DNA from: Lytechinus pictus
Taxonomy: Eukaryota; Echinodermata; Echinoidea; Temnopleuroida; Toxopneustidae
Assembly: GCF_037042905.1 (NCBI RefSeq)
Contig: NC_087257.1
Coordinates: forward strand, 13,800,001 to 13,864,000
Reading direction: 5' to 3'
DNA: 64,000 nt
Positions 9,168-20,970 of this stretch are shown piece by piece. The translations under genes were made by a program, and so were the position numbers. How positions within the stretch are numbered: the stretch's first letter is position 1; every line of letters starts with the position of its first letter. The notes under the pieces were generated by a model. The model saw only the letters and a program-made list of their open reading frames with translations, made no database searches and was not told where the DNA came from.

Positions 9168-11229
9168 GCGGATTCACCGACTCGTTGATTTGACGTTGGA
9201 ATCGGACCAGGAATTGGACAGGGAATACGGATCAGTAAACAAAAGAAAATTACTTAGCTCTTAGGCCTTTAACAAGCCTATGTCTTTTACGATGAATACA
9301 AATAACATATTGAAATTTGATATCAATCAAACTGTTTGATTGTTGATTGATTTGATTGATAAAAAAGTTTTAAACTTTCGTTTTCCCTATATATGTAGGT
9401 ATTGTACAACATGATTTACAAATTAGATGTAGATAAAAAAAAATTGTAGGCATGATACCCCCTCCCAAAAAAAGAGAATTATGACAAAACTATTCTTCTC
9501 TTCTCATAATCTTTGAAATATTAGTATGTCCATTTCTCGACTTTGCGAATTTGAATTCCTTGCTTTCAGAAGTAACGATTCATCAGCACACTAAATCGTC
9601 TTGTTGGAAAAAAAATCAATGTACAGTTCTGATGGAGGAAAGAAAGTCTTGATGGGTTGGCCTAGGTTAGCCTTCTCAGCCTGAGTAATAACGGTCGATT
9701 TTTATTGCTTTCCCGCTATAGCACCGAAATGAAACATTCTTTTAGGTACCAAATAGATTACTGTCCCCAGCAGTCGTCTTAAGTTAAATGAAACATGCCA
9801 ACCTCTTCCTAACGTTGGCTATTTAGGACTATTTATATATCCTACTCTTTCGGGAATCAATCAACATGAATTTCGGCGTCGGGTTTATAGTATAATTTCG
9901 ATAATAAACATTTGCAGAAATCAGAAACTCAAGCGCCTCGTTTTCTTCTTTGGAGGGTCATGTTATTCATTTAAGCTCTCCTTTGATTGCTGGTTTTTAT
10001 ACTTTATCCATGAAGTTAAACAGTAACATTAATTTGTGTGGGTCCAATCATAGTAAAGAAACATTTCGTGTAAGTGTGGAGGTGTGAGTGTATTCGAAGG
10101 GCAATGATACAGAGAGAGAGAGAGAGAGAGGGGTGGGGGGAAGACGCATAAAGTTTGAGCGTGACACCAACAAATTGGGGTGCCATGGTGTAGGTGTGTT
10201 TTGCAATTACCCGCACAGTCAATATATGACTTAAACACGAACTTCACATTTAAATTTCATATTTAAACGAGGACACACAGCGAAAATATGACGCTCTCAG
10301 ATTGTTAATCTCTCCAAATTTTCCCAAACCATACGGATATTATTATGCAGGGAGGGTGTCATTTAACAAGAAATGTAAAAGTACATCTTTGCTTTATGTC
10401 CTCAGTTGTAAGGTGAAACTTTCAAACAATCCTCAGATGACCTGATTCCCACAGGCTCGAAATACTACGGTTATTTTGTGAAGTACTTCTGAAAATCATG
10501 TCCTCAATTGCTGTCAATAATTGTGAGTGTGTTTGTGTGCACAGAAGAAAGAGATAGAAAGGGAGGGTGGGTGGGGAGGGGGGGGTGTTGTGGTATACAG
10601 GTGATTATAGGTCTAATGAAATTATATAGAATATTTGCTTTCTTCTCTCATCTATAGAATCACATCATTATAATTTATAATTACCATTCCTACTTCTCTG
10701 CATGTATTCCTCCCTGTTCCCTCTCTTATTCGTCCTTTTTTTCCCCTCCACACCTTTTCTCCCTGACAGGGTAGAGGCATGGAATGATAAAACAGCCGAC
10801 GGATTGAGTTATCATTTTCGTCGAATTGTAAAGCCTAAAACAATACTGTAAAATTAATCAATAACATATTTTTTCACAATAAGATTTTTTTTTTCTTAAA
10901 AGTGTTTCGATTTTAAAGCCCGTTCACAATTAATTCACAATAACAATTTGACTTACATTAATCGGGTATCCATTCTAACGATTACAGATAGTAAAGATTG
11001 CTGAAAAAAACATTTTTTTTAATACAAATATCCAAAGCCGTCATTATTTTTTATTGCCTTCTTTATTCTGTTCATCTCTTTCATCGTATATTTTTTCGTT
11101 TTTGTTTCTTAATATTTTCAGATTTCCTTCCCGTATTCATTTTCTTACCCTTCTCTTTCACGTACCCCTTCCTATTTTACTTTCTTTTTTTGTCTTCATA
11201 ATCATCTTCTTTTTTCTCGCTAGTCTTCT
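9168..11229. repeat. Copy A 3' flank and inter-copy junction
   Basis: Bases 9168-10930 match 25975-27790 of copy B. They include a (GA)n microsatellite (10111-10131) followed by a G-run and, near 10540-10590, a GT/G-rich tract. Bases 10931-11229 are T-rich low-complexity sequence where the first copy ends and the second begins. No gene is supported. Confidence 0.6.
9903..9908 (+). terminator. Candidate poly(A) signal, SMB gene copy A
   Basis: AATAAA in a context conserved with copy B (26713-26718), about 740 bases after the proposed stop. Confidence 0.45.
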
Positions 11230-11794
11230 CTTCCGTTTTCACATTTTTTATCTAAAGAATGTAAAACAAACCGATCAAAACATAGTCATTCCAGAATGGG
11301 AATGCTTGTAATTGTTTTTCATGGGGCAGAAGTTGTTCCAGGTGTTTCGGTAGAAAAAAAAAAAAATCCGTTCCAACCCCCATCGGAACAATTTTGGTAC
11401 CCTTCCCAGTCCGAAATCCTGGATCAGCCCATGCATATTTCATGTCATCAGATTATATTGGAGCTATCATGATTTTAAAATAGTCATCAATCAATGCCAA
11501 CCTGTTAATACTACCTAATGCTATCTTATAAATCCTCACAAATAAAGGAGGTTCTTTTCGGAAGATATCAACCTCATATTGATTCGAAATAAGACTTTGA
11601 AAAAAAAAAATATTTGTCTTTGCGTTTCATAATGTGCCAATTCCTTGTCCAATTAATTTCTAACCTTGATGATGATGATGATGATGGTTAATGGTATTTG
11701 CATGGCTTTATATAGGCCCATCAATTTGATTTAAATCATTCGATGGCCATGGATGATTGGAGAAAATGTCATATTTTCATGAGAATACGCAAAC

Positions 11795-13025
11795 CTCGGA
11801 ACGGTAATAATAGGGTCCCGTAACAAAAAGGTTGTCAATCGTACACTAGATTGAAGGACGTTATAGTCAATGGAATCAATCGTAGAAAACTGTTCTACTA
11901 TCATTGTTAAGCTTTGTGTTACGAGTCCTAGATCTGTGTGCAAAATTCTTTCATGCGACACCACGCTTGTGAGATTAGAAAATCCCGTGCTTTCATGTAC
12001 ATACGACTGGTCATCACAGCATGCCTGCCTGATCCCGGGACTGTACTCTGGCTGCTTGGCTGGAGATATGAGAAACACTCGGCGTACATAGTGTGGTATG
12101 ACATGGATAAGGAAGTGTTTTTTTTTTTTAAACAAATCGAGTATATATTAAGTGAGGAAAACTCACTGAATTAAGGCTAAGTATATATCATTACAGTCCA
12201 TCGAATCGATATTGCATCAAACGTGGATTATTGGGGGATCACTGGCAAAGGCATTGGTCATATTCACCTCTCCAGCTAAACCATCTCGCATGCGTTATCA
12301 GCACAGCAAATATGTCTAAAAACGATCCAGATTTTTTTATTTTGCTGGCTCGATCCCCTACACAAACGGCAAGCCATCTTGCACAAAATGTGAAGGACAT
12401 ATATGCCCCGTGTGCATTGTTGGCATCATGTTTTACTTTCCCCGAAATGGGGATTAGATTTCAAATTCCCGGGGGACCAATTCCAACCAGGCGCGACCAT
12501 GGGGTTTCGAAAAGTACCCTAGGCAAGTCTTTTCCATGTTATGAAAATGTATCCCTTAACAAGTATTGGCGTGTGAAACCCTACCCTTAACAAGTATTGG
12601 AAATTTGACCGTAAACACTTAGCTTTCCTAACAAAATATATACCCTTTTTCAGTTTTTTGTATGGCGTTTTTCACACCCTTCTTACGTTACATGCGTAAC
12701 GTGCCCACTTTTGAAAAATAAATTCCTTTTTACGCGTGGTCGCGCCTGGTATCCACTCGTCAGTGGAAGTGGATCCCCTGGCACCTCGAGCTATAAGAGG
12801 TCAATTGTAGCTCTGGAAACTCATCCTAAATCGGATTTGTCGCTGTCGCAGTCAGAATCATGCACACGAGCCGCAGATTAAATGATACCGTTGTGGATGC
12901 GATAGGTAAATTCTCATGTCACACAACTTGTATTGCAGGACAATCTCTTACGACGGGCCCAAAAGTCTCATCCAAAATCAAATTCGTCGTAAAGGTCCGT
13001 TTGCGCAGCGATAGGTCCGGACTAC
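11795..13025. mobile_element. 1.2-kb insertion private to copy B
   Basis: Homology with copy A (about 3400-3420) is interrupted here. Within it, CCAGGCGCGACCA near 12497 pairs in inverse orientation with TGGTCGCGCCTGG near 12738, marking an inverted-repeat element of about 0.3 kb (about 12468-12782). The rest of the block carries no recognisable protein. Confidence 0.5.
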
Positions 13026-13821
13026 TGATCACATGACGGCCAGTTGCACTACCAGCATATTTAAAGTAGGCGGGGGGGGGGGGGGGTGGATGAAGGGCAA
13101 GATAAAACGTGTATTTGGGCAAGGGCGACCTAGTAAAATGGAAGAAAATCTTTTAAGCTTTGAAGAGTGAAATATGGTGTGGTTTTTTTTTTGAGAGAGA
13201 ACTTTGTTTGAATATGAAGACGACAAGAACACACTTGTCGAATTTTCGAGATTGGGTGATCCTTTTCAGAACCAATACTTGCCCAAGAAAGATATATGGT
13301 GTACTGTGAAACCTACTACACAATATGATACTTGTGACAGCAAATAATTTCTATGCAGAGAGAGCTGTACAATTTCACAATCATTTTTCATAATTTCTTC
13401 ACGGGGAGAGGGGGATTGGTGCAATGTCCCCCCCTTTTGGTGCCGCCACTCCTGACGTCATGGTAGTGGATGTGTGTGAAGGTTTGGTTGTGTGTGAAGG
13501 TTTGGTTGTGTGTGAAGGTTTGGTTGTGTGTAACAAGATGAGGTTGTGTGTAACAGGATAAGGTAGTATGTGTGGAAGTAGGAAGAATTTTGTGCGTGTG
13601 TTTGTGATTGTGAGTTCATGTATTCTGGTGAGGATGTGGGTGTGCGTGTGTTGGTGTCTGTGTGTCGTTTGTGGTTGCAATGAACAGAAATGTGTGAATG
13701 TATATCGTGTGTTTTCGAGTGTGTGTGTGTTTCAAGGACTGGTGCGCCTCGTGTGTGTATGTCAGGTTGCGGTTAACTGTGTGTCTCAGAAGGCGTGTTC
13801 GGTTTGCCTTTGAATATCACA
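13026..13821. repeat. Copy B, GT-rich stretch
   Basis: Homologous to 3418-4240 of copy A, including a G-run (13072-13086), the empty hAT site at 13451-13458 and a tandem 'gtgtgtgaaggtttggtt' repeat near 13470-13540 not amplified in A. Noncoding by all appearances. Confidence 0.6.
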
Positions 13822-13825
13822 TTAA

Positions 13826-14424
13826 GGATAAGTCCACCCGCAACAATAAGTTGGTTTGAATAAAAAGAGAAAAATCGAAGTTACAAGCATAACACTAAAA
13901 ATTTCATCAAAATCGGACGTAAAATAAGAAAGTTATGGCATTTTAAACTTTTTTAAACTTTCAATATTCACATCCTGTTCGGTATGTAATTAATGAGAAA
14001 ACTGATGACATCATCCACTCACTATTTCTTTTGTATTTCATTACATGGAATATGAAATATTCTAATTTTCTCATCATTGTCATGTGAAACAAAGTCAGAT
14101 ATCTTCCTGAACATGGGTAATTATCATTGTTATAACATTTCTGGTTGAAACAAGAGGGTCCTTAATGCCAAATCTTTAAGAAATTAAATATTGTACAATT
14201 CACACACTAAAAAAAAAAGAAATAGTGAATGAGGGACATCATCAACTCTCTCATATAAATATCACTAAGTTGTGCATATAACTGTTTTGTGAAAAGTAAG
14301 CGAAATTTTAAAATGTCGTAATTCTTTCTTATTTTACATTCGATTTTGATGAAATATTCAGTGTTATGCTTTTTGATTTTCCTCTTTTAATTCAAATCAA
14401 CTTTTATCTGGCGTGGACTTGACC
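13826..14424. mobile_element. Inverted-repeat element with ~120-bp termini, copy B only
   Basis: The left end (AAGTCCACCCGCAACA...) and the inverted right end (AAGTCCACGCCAGATA...) share about 120 bp of imperfect terminal repeat, including the stretch 'atttcatcaaaatcg' and 'aaaataagaaag'. TTAA at 13822-13825 and TTTAA at 14425-14429 flank it, suggesting TTAA targeting as in piggyBac- or Kolobok-type elements. It is absent from copy A at the matching place. It has no transposase. Confidence 0.65.
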
Positions 14425-15800
14425 TTTAAGAGAAAGCGATGCTTGATAATTTAGAACTATTATGAGGAATATGACAATAACAATGACAATAATGAGGATG
14501 GTATGATAACAACTATAAGTTAACATTTTAGTTTGATTCTTCCATAAAACCTCTGGCTGGGTTGATAAATCAAAGTATTAACAATAGTACAAAGAATGCT
14601 GATTTGAACTTTTGATGTGTAAATTATTAAGAGAGAACCAAAGCTCGAGTTTTGACTATATTTTATTTGTGTGGATGCACGAACAAAAAATATGCATGGA
14701 TGTAATAGTTTCTTTATTGTCATTACAAAAATACATAAATTATCTGTTACTAATTCAATTCGTAAAAAAAATTAAACTTTTCATATAAATTCACTATTTC
14801 GGTGGCCAGGGGGGGGGGGGGGGGGGGGCAACAGCCAACAATTTCACGGTCATATCATGGTATGAACAATATTTTTTTATGATTGTCCCCGAGCATTATG
14901 GAGAAGCCCAATGCGTGATAAGTAAAAAAAGAGGGGGCACAGCATAGCGCGCAGGGCAAAAATTCCCGGGCGAGCGAAGCGAGCGAGATAAAAAAAATCA
15001 CATTTTCATGAGAATCTAACTTTCAGATTGAGTTTGACATGGTATTAAGAAAATAACAGATTTTACATCTTCCTTTCCTTTCCTTTTCTCTCATGTTTTC
15101 TTTTTTGTTCTGGGTTTTATAACTTTTGGGGCAAGCGCTATGTGGATCGGGTCCGGGGCATTGGCGGCACTAGGATTTTTAACTTAGGGAGCATGGAGGG
15201 GGGGGGGGGCAAGACAAATATTTTGCCTATTTCACAAAATCGAGCGAGAAGCGCGAGCTATTTTTTTAAATGTAGACCCTCAGGCTGATTTGAAAAGGGG
15301 CCTGTTAAGGACTAGCAGTTTGTAGTGGGTAATGAAGATGATATCTTACCAAATAAATAATGAGATGATAACTGGGCGATCTAAGCACTTTTTTGTAATC
15401 ATGAACTGGATGGCTATCTATTTACACAATTGATGCGAGCGCGTAGCGTGAGCTGAAAACTTTTGATTTATGAAAATTATGAATACGCAGGGTGTGTATC
15501 TCGCTAAAAAGAATAATAAAAACTTTAATCGAGAGAGGCATATTGACTTGAACAATATATTTTTCAATTCAATTCAATTTGCATTTATTTCATTCTCGAT
15601 AAAAACAACTATAAAGCAAGGTATGAGAAACAATATATTTACAAGCAAGAGTAAACAATGAAAATAAAATGGGGAACTGCATAAATAAAGCCAAGTGGCC
15701 TTATGTAAGCGCAGTTCCCAGAACATTGATAACATGACATGGCATAGAGAAACAATAAGATAAAGAATTTTAAACATGATATATAAACAACAAACAAAAA

Positions 15801-16059
15801 TGTTATGATTGGGAAATCATAGTAATACTAAAGTGGAAGGACTTTAGATGATTTCTGTGAAACTTCTTTGTGTGAGACATCACAAGATGATGACTCAGGT
15901 AACCACACATTCCAATGAGATGAAGTACTCTGTACTACACTCTCTATCCATGCTAAAATGAAAGTTAATTGTACAAATGAATTTAGTTCCAATAAAGTAG
16001 TCAAACTATACACACGTGTCTCTCAAGCCTCCTAAATATTGTGTAACTGGAACTCTACA
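15801..16059 (+). repeat. 5' LTR of the Ty3 element
   Basis: 259 bp, starting TGTTATGATT and ending GAACTCTACA. A possible polyadenylation or promoter signal, CAATAAAG, lies near 15989. Identical to the 3' LTR. Confidence 0.95.
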
Positions 16060-16072
16060 TGGTGTCAGAAGT
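16060..16072 (+). promoter_or_regulatory. Primer-binding site, tRNA-Leu type
   Basis: TGGTGTCAGAAGT begins directly after the LTR and is complementary to the 3' end of leucine tRNAs (…ACTTCTGACACCA) over 13 bases, after which pairing stops. It primes minus-strand DNA synthesis. Confidence 0.75.
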
Positions 16073-16099
16073 TAAAAAACTGACTGTTATCTAGTGAAA

Positions 16100-19000
16100 A
16101 TGGATGGCATGCGACCACCAGAAGCCTTTTCTCTACAGGGCAACATCACAGATAACTGGAAGAGGTGGAAACAGCGTTTTGAGCTGTATTTAACAGCTAG
16201 TGGACTTGACAAAAAGGACTCAAAAGTACAAACAGCGACACTGCTTCACATTATTGGTGAAGAGGCGTTAGAAATTTACAACACATTTTCTTTCGAGCAG
16301 GTAATTTCATCGTCAGGACAACCTGTAGCACCGACATTAAAAGACTTGCTGGAGAAATTCACTGTACATTTTGAGCCACAGTCCAACGTGACTTTTGAGA
16401 GACATGTATTCAACACAAGATTTCAACACGAAAACGAGTCATTTGACCAGTTCGTCACAGACTTGAAGAAAAAAGCTAAATCATGTGAGTTTGAGCATCT
16501 TCGAGACAGTCTGACAAAAGACAGAATTGTTGTTGGAATTCGTGATGATGGTACCAGAGCACGACTACTCAGAGAAAAAGACTTGTCTTTGGAGAAAGCA
16601 ATAGACATTTGCAAGGCAACTGAGATAACGTCACAACATATTGCAGAGCTGAAGCCCAAACAGAACATTCATGCAATGCAGGCGACATCGATGAATAGGA
16701 AGACATGCCCGAAGTGTGGAAATAAGCATCCACCCAGAAAATGCCCTGCATATGGCAAAGAATGCCATACCTGCAAAAAGAAAAACCATTTCAGCTCCAT
16801 GTGTAGAGATCAGGATCGAGATAATGACAGAGACCGATTATCAAGGAAGGTTCCATTTGGAGGACAAACTCGCAACAAAAAGGGTCATCGCCCCAGCAAA
16901 AGAGGGATCCATGACATCAAACAGGACAGTGAATACAGTGATGCCGACAGTGAAGAGTTCCACGTCGACGCCATCAATGGAGTCCAGCAGAAAGAGGAGA
17001 AATCGAAAAAAGAATGGTATGTCAATCTCACATTTCTTTCTGACAAAAACAGGCATAAAGAAAAAGCAACAACCAACAGTGCTCAATTCAAAATTGATAC
17101 AGGTGCTCAATGCAATATACTGGCTGCTAAGGCTTATAAAAAGCTAGGGATGCCAAAATTTGGCAAGTCAAAAGCAAGATTGATGTCATATACAGAACAC
17201 GTTGAAAAATCACATTTGGGAAAATGTACCCTAACATGTGTGAGGAAGAACAAATTCCATAACATTGAGTTTGAGGTGATTGATAGAGATGCCCAATCCA
17301 TACTTGGACTTGAGTCATCTGAATTACTAGGTTTTGTAAAGAGGGCAGATTCAATCAAAGATGATAATTTGGCAAATCAATACACAGACGTGTTTGAAGG
17401 CCTTGGATGTATGGGGGAACCACAGCATTTAGATGTTGATAAATCAATCAGTCCAACAATCCATCCTCCAAGGAAAGTCCCAGTAGCAATAAAACAAGGT
17501 GTGAAAAATGAGCTCAATAGAATGGAAGAAATGGGTGTGATAGTAAAGCAAACAGAACCAACACAGTGGGTAAGTTCGATGGTCACAGTAGCAAAGAAAG
17601 GGAAAAATAAGGTAAGAATATGCCTAGACCCTAGGGACTTAAATAAAGCAATAAAAAGACCACACTACCCGATGAAGACAATTGATGACATTACTGATAA
17701 TCTAGCCGGCGCACAGATCTTTAGTACATTAGATGCTAATTGCGGTTTCTGGCAGATTCCTCTTGATGACGAGAGTTCAAAACTTCTCACATTTAATACG
17801 CCCTACGGCAGATATAGATTTCTTAGATTACCATTTGGAATCAACTCTGCTAGTGAGATATTTCAGAGAATTATGACCGATATGTTTAGCGACATAGAAG
17901 GTGTAGAGGTTCTGGTAGATGACATTCTAATATATGGCCCCTCAGAAAGTGTCCATGATCAAAGGTTGAAGCAAGTACTAGAAAGGTGCAGAAAAAAATG
18001 CATCAAACTCAACCCAGACAAATGCCATATCAGGCAAACACAGGTCACATACATGGGACACATAGTATCTACAGAAGGACTAAAACCAGACCCAAAGAAA
18101 ATAGAGGCAATCACAAAGATGCCTACCCCACAGAGTAAAAAGGGTGTTCAACAATTCCTAGGAATGGTAAACTACTTAGGCAAGTTTATCCCTAACTTGA
18201 CAGAGAAATCAGCACCAATTAGAGTACTACTAGAAAAAGATGTGGCATGGCACTGGGATGACAAAAAAGAAGCAAGTTTCAAAGCGCTTAAAGAAGCGGT
18301 AACAAATGCTCCAGTGTTAAAGTACTACGATGTAAGTAAACCAGTCAAGTTAAGCGTAGATGCATCGCAAGCAGGCACGGGCGCAGTCCTACTACAAAAT
18401 GGACATCCAGTGGCATATGCGTCAAAAGCATTTACCGATGCTCAGACACGATATGCCCAAATTGAGAAGGAGCTAGCCGCGATTGTATTTGGTTGTAAGA
18501 AATTTCACCAATATATATTTGGACGCACAGTGGATGTAGAAACGGATCATAAACCACTTGAAACGATATTCAAGAAACCACTGCATGCTTCCCCACCGCG
18601 ACTCCAAAAAATGCTCCTCAATCTGCAAAACTATGATCTGCGCGTAACATATGAAAAGGGCGTCAACCTTTTCATATCCGACTGCCTCAGTAGAAATTTC
18701 CTAGCCAATCAAAGTGATGATGTTGATGTGGAAGAGATACCCATATGCATCATTGACAAACTTCCCATCGCAGACGAACGAATGAAAGAAATAAAAGATG
18801 AAACTAAAAAGGATGAAATGCTACAAAAGCTCCGTAAAGCAATCCTAACTGGATGGCCAAATGAAAAAAGGGAAGTCAGTGAAGAAATTCGACAATATTG
18901 GGAGTATAGAGAACTACTTACAGTAGAAGATGAATTAATATGCAAAGATGCGCGAGTGATAATACCAAAATCACTTAGAAAAAAGATGATCGGAAAAGTA

Positions 19001-20059
19001 CATTGTCATGCACACCAAGGAATAGAAAAGACTAAGAAATTAGCGCGAGACATCATGTACTGGCCCGCCATGTCAGCACAAATTGCAGACATAGTTGCTT
19101 CATGTGAAATATGCAACACATATAAGCAAAACAATGCAAATGAACCAATGATTGGTCACACAAAACCAGACCAACCATGGCAAAAAGTAGGCTCAGATAT
19201 CTTGGAATTAAATGGAAAGTACCATTTAATACTGGTAGACTATTACTCTAGTTTCTTTGAACTTTGCGAACTAAAAAACATGACAACATCAACAGTCATA
19301 AAGCACTGCAAAGAGCATTTTGCTAGATACGGGATACCGAACGAATTCGTATCAGATAATGGACCATGTTATGCTTCGAGCGAATTTAAGAAATTCAGCC
19401 AGGAGTATAAATTCAAACATGTAACTAGCTCCCCTGGATATCCCAAATCCAATGGGAAAGCTGAAAGCGCTGTCAAAATAGCAAAAAATTTGCTGCGCAA
19501 ATCTAGCGATATACATCTAGCACTGCTACAATATCGCAACACACCTCTGGAAGGTTTAGACGCTTCTCCTGCCCAACTACTAATGGGACGAAGGACGAGA
19601 ACACCCCTTCCAACAAACAAGAGGTTATTAAAACCTAAAACGCAACAGAACATTAACACAAAGCTCAAGAAACAACAAGAGAAACAGAAAATGTTCTATG
19701 ACAAAACAACACATTCTCTCCCCAACCTGGTTATTGGAGATGTTGTTAGGATGCGAAGTACAAGAAATCCTAAAATTTGGCAAAAAGCAATCGTTGTGAG
19801 GATTTGTAAAGAGCCACGCTCATACATTGTACAAGCTGAAGGCGTAGACTACCGTCGAAATCGTAAAGATCTCAACAAAACAAAAGAAAGTCTGAATCCA
19901 TTACATCAAAATGATGAATACAATAATCAGACTCAAACTTCTCATGACAACCCACCAAATACCCCTCAAAACACATCTCAACGCACAACCCAGCCGAAAC
20001 AAGGTTACACTACCAAATATGGCAGACATATCAAACCACCAGAGAGATATGGGACATAA
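16100..20059 (+). CDS. Ty3/gypsy Gag-Pol polyprotein, intact
   Basis: A single 1319-codon frame runs from ATG 16100 to TAA; an upstream in-frame GTG is ignored. In order: a Gag domain (about 1-200) with two zinc knuckles starting near residue 203 (CX2CX3HX4C and CX2CX4HX4C); an aspartic protease with DTGA near 333; reverse transcriptase with its catalytic LVDD box near 607; RNase H with acidic residues near 754 and 816; and integrase with an HHCC zinc finger (about 968-1005) and a D,D35E core at about 1033, 1086 and 1122. No frameshift separates gag from pol. It has no envelope gene. Short LTRs, two knuckles and a Leu primer resemble the Mag-type branch; that placement is inference. All catalytic motifs are present. 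Confidence 0.95.
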   Translation: MDGMRPPEAFSLQGNITDNWKRWKQRFELYLTASGLDKKDSKVQTATLLHIIGEEALEIYNTFSFEQVISSSGQPVAPTLKDLLEKFTVHFEPQSNVTFERHVFNTRFQHENESFDQFVTDLKKKAKSCEFEHLRDSLTKDRIVVGIRDDGTRARLLREKDLSLEKAIDICKATEITSQHIAELKPKQNIHAMQATSMNRKTCPKCGNKHPPRKCPAYGKECHTCKKKNHFSSMCRDQDRDNDRDRLSRKVPFGGQTRNKKGHRPSKRGIHDIKQDSEYSDADSEEFHVDAINGVQQKEEKSKKEWYVNLTFLSDKNRHKEKATTNSAQFKIDTGAQCNILAAKAYKKLGMPKFGKSKARLMSYTEHVEKSHLGKCTLTCVRKNKFHNIEFEVIDRDAQSILGLESSELLGFVKRADSIKDDNLANQYTDVFEGLGCMGEPQHLDVDKSISPTIHPPRKVPVAIKQGVKNELNRMEEMGVIVKQTEPTQWVSSMVTVAKKGKNKVRICLDPRDLNKAIKRPHYPMKTIDDITDNLAGAQIFSTLDANCGFWQIPLDDESSKLLTFNTPYGRYRFLRLPFGINSASEIFQRIMTDMFSDIEGVEVLVDDILIYGPSESVHDQRLKQVLERCRKKCIKLNPDKCHIRQTQVTYMGHIVSTEGLKPDPKKIEAITKMPTPQSKKGVQQFLGMVNYLGKFIPNLTEKSAPIRVLLEKDVAWHWDDKKEASFKALKEAVTNAPVLKYYDVSKPVKLSVDASQAGTGAVLLQNGHPVAYASKAFTDAQTRYAQIEKELAAIVFGCKKFHQYIFGRTVDVETDHKPLETIFKKPLHASPPRLQKMLLNLQNYDLRVTYEKGVNLFISDCLSRNFLANQSDDVDVEEIPICIIDKLPIADERMKEIKDETKKDEMLQKLRKAILTGWPNEKREVSEEIRQYWEYRELLTVEDELICKDARVIIPKSLRKKMIGKVHCHAHQGIEKTKKLARDIMYWPAMSAQIADIVASCEICNTYKQNNANEPMIGHTKPDQPWQKVGSDILELNGKYHLILVDYYSSFFELCELKNMTTSTVIKHCKEHFARYGIPNEFVSDNGPCYASSEFKKFSQEYKFKHVTSSPGYPKSNGKAESAVKIAKNLLRKSSDIHLALLQYRNTPLEGLDASPAQLLMGRRTRTPLPTNKRLLKPKTQQNINTKLKKQQEKQKMFYDKTTHSLPNLVIGDVVRMRSTRNPKIWQKAIVVRICKEPRSYIVQAEGVDYRRNRKDLNKTKESLNPLHQNDEYNNQTQTSHDNPPNTPQNTSQRTTQPKQGYTTKYGRHIKPPERYGT

Positions 20060-20063
20060 ACTA

Positions 20064-20090
20064 AAAAAAAAAAAAAAAAAAAAAAAAAAA
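20064..20090 (+). repeat. Poly(A) tract just after the gag-pol stop
   Basis: About 27 consecutive A residues lie a few bases after the stop codon, inside the retrotransposon's 3' untranslated part. It is probably internal low complexity and not a terminal tail, because the polypurine tract and 3' LTR follow 600 bases later. Confidence 0.7.
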
Positions 20091-20697
20091 CATGAAGAGA
20101 GAAGGGAAAGTAAAGTGATTAAAATCATTCAATGAAAGTTTAAGTTCTGCCTGACCCAGCCAAGTTGAGCATTGTTTACTTTGCAGTTCTTAATATTTTA
20201 TGTAATGTAGTATTAGACTATTATTATTTTGTTTCTTAGTTTGGAAATTATTTTGTTGTAAAAATAATGCCTAAATATGTCTGGAAGGAAGTCTGAGTAT
20301 GAGATATTATTATTATCTGAATAGTTTAAATGGACACTGAATTCAGCCATGAAGAACCCTATGGACGATATACAGAAGTTGAAGAAATTTGAACAATAAT
20401 TATTAAGAAGAATAAATTGGACACTGATTAACAAACTTCATCTCAGGATAAATGTATGCATGTTTATGTTTTACCAATGCTATGTTTATATGATTCTTTG
20501 TATTATTATATTGAAGAATAATCTTTTATTGTATGCTCTTTTATTCATCTTGAGTGTACAATCATACAAAATCAAATTTGTTGAAATGAAATGAAATGTT
20601 AATAATCACAGCATCAAATTTCTTTGAAGAAGATTCAACAAATCGTTTCTAAAAACCTTATTGATAATTCTGAATTTTTTAGTTGTGAAAATTCATA

Positions 20698-20711
20698 ACT
20701 GAAAAGGGGGA
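20698..20711 (+). promoter_or_regulatory. Polypurine tract of the Ty3 element
   Basis: Purine run ending GAAAAGGGGGA directly before the 3' LTR; it primes plus-strand synthesis in the family. Confidence 0.8.
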
Positions 20712-20970
20712 TGTTATGATTGGGAAATCATAGTAATACTAAAGTGGAAGGACTTTAGATGATTTCTGTGAAACTTCTTTGTGTGAGACATCACAAGATG
20801 ATGACTCAGGTAACCACACATTCCAATGAGATGAAGTACTCTGTACTACACTCTCTATCCATGCTAAAATGAAAGTTAATTGTACAAATGAATTTAGTTC
20901 CAATAAAGTAGTCAAACTATACACACGTGTCTCTCAAGCCTCCTAAATATTGTGTAACTGGAACTCTACA
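20712..20970 (+). repeat. 3' LTR of the Ty3 element
   Basis: 259 bp, identical by eye to 15801-16059. AAAAA follows, matching the bases before the 5' LTR. Confidence 0.95.

Larger units (their letters stand above)
2640..10930. repeat. Tandem segmental duplication, copy A
   Basis: The block shares long collinear homology with 11230-27790. Anchors include a 'ttcgga(a)gatatcaacctc' stretch (3168 and 11558), a 'gacggccagttgc' stretch (3424 and 13034), 'agagaaagcgatgcttgataat' (4500 and 14430), the proline-rich/SMB gene (6111-9908 and 22913-26718) and a 'ctccctga' to 'ggaatgat' stretch (10760 and 27615). Order and orientation are the same, so this is a head-to-tail duplication of an 8-kb unit. 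Private to A are the inverted-repeat element at 2881-3066 and the hAT-type element at 3716-3947. Breakpoints are estimates by eye. Confidence 0.85.
15801..20970 (+). mobile_element. Complete Ty3/gypsy LTR retrotransposon, 5170 bp
   Basis: The element has two 259-bp LTRs that appear identical base for base, TGT...ACA ends, a primer-binding site, one intact gag-pol frame, a polypurine tract and AAAAA direct repeats at both sides (15796-15800 and 20971-20975, in A-rich sequence). Identical LTRs and an unbroken frame mean a very recent insertion that may still be mobile. It lies in the sense direction of the duplicated SMB genes, inside the block private to copy B. Confidence 0.95.

Noticed and set aside
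16840-17150. Overlapping frames inside the retrotransposon, on both strands
   Set aside because: Shadows of the single gag-pol frame.
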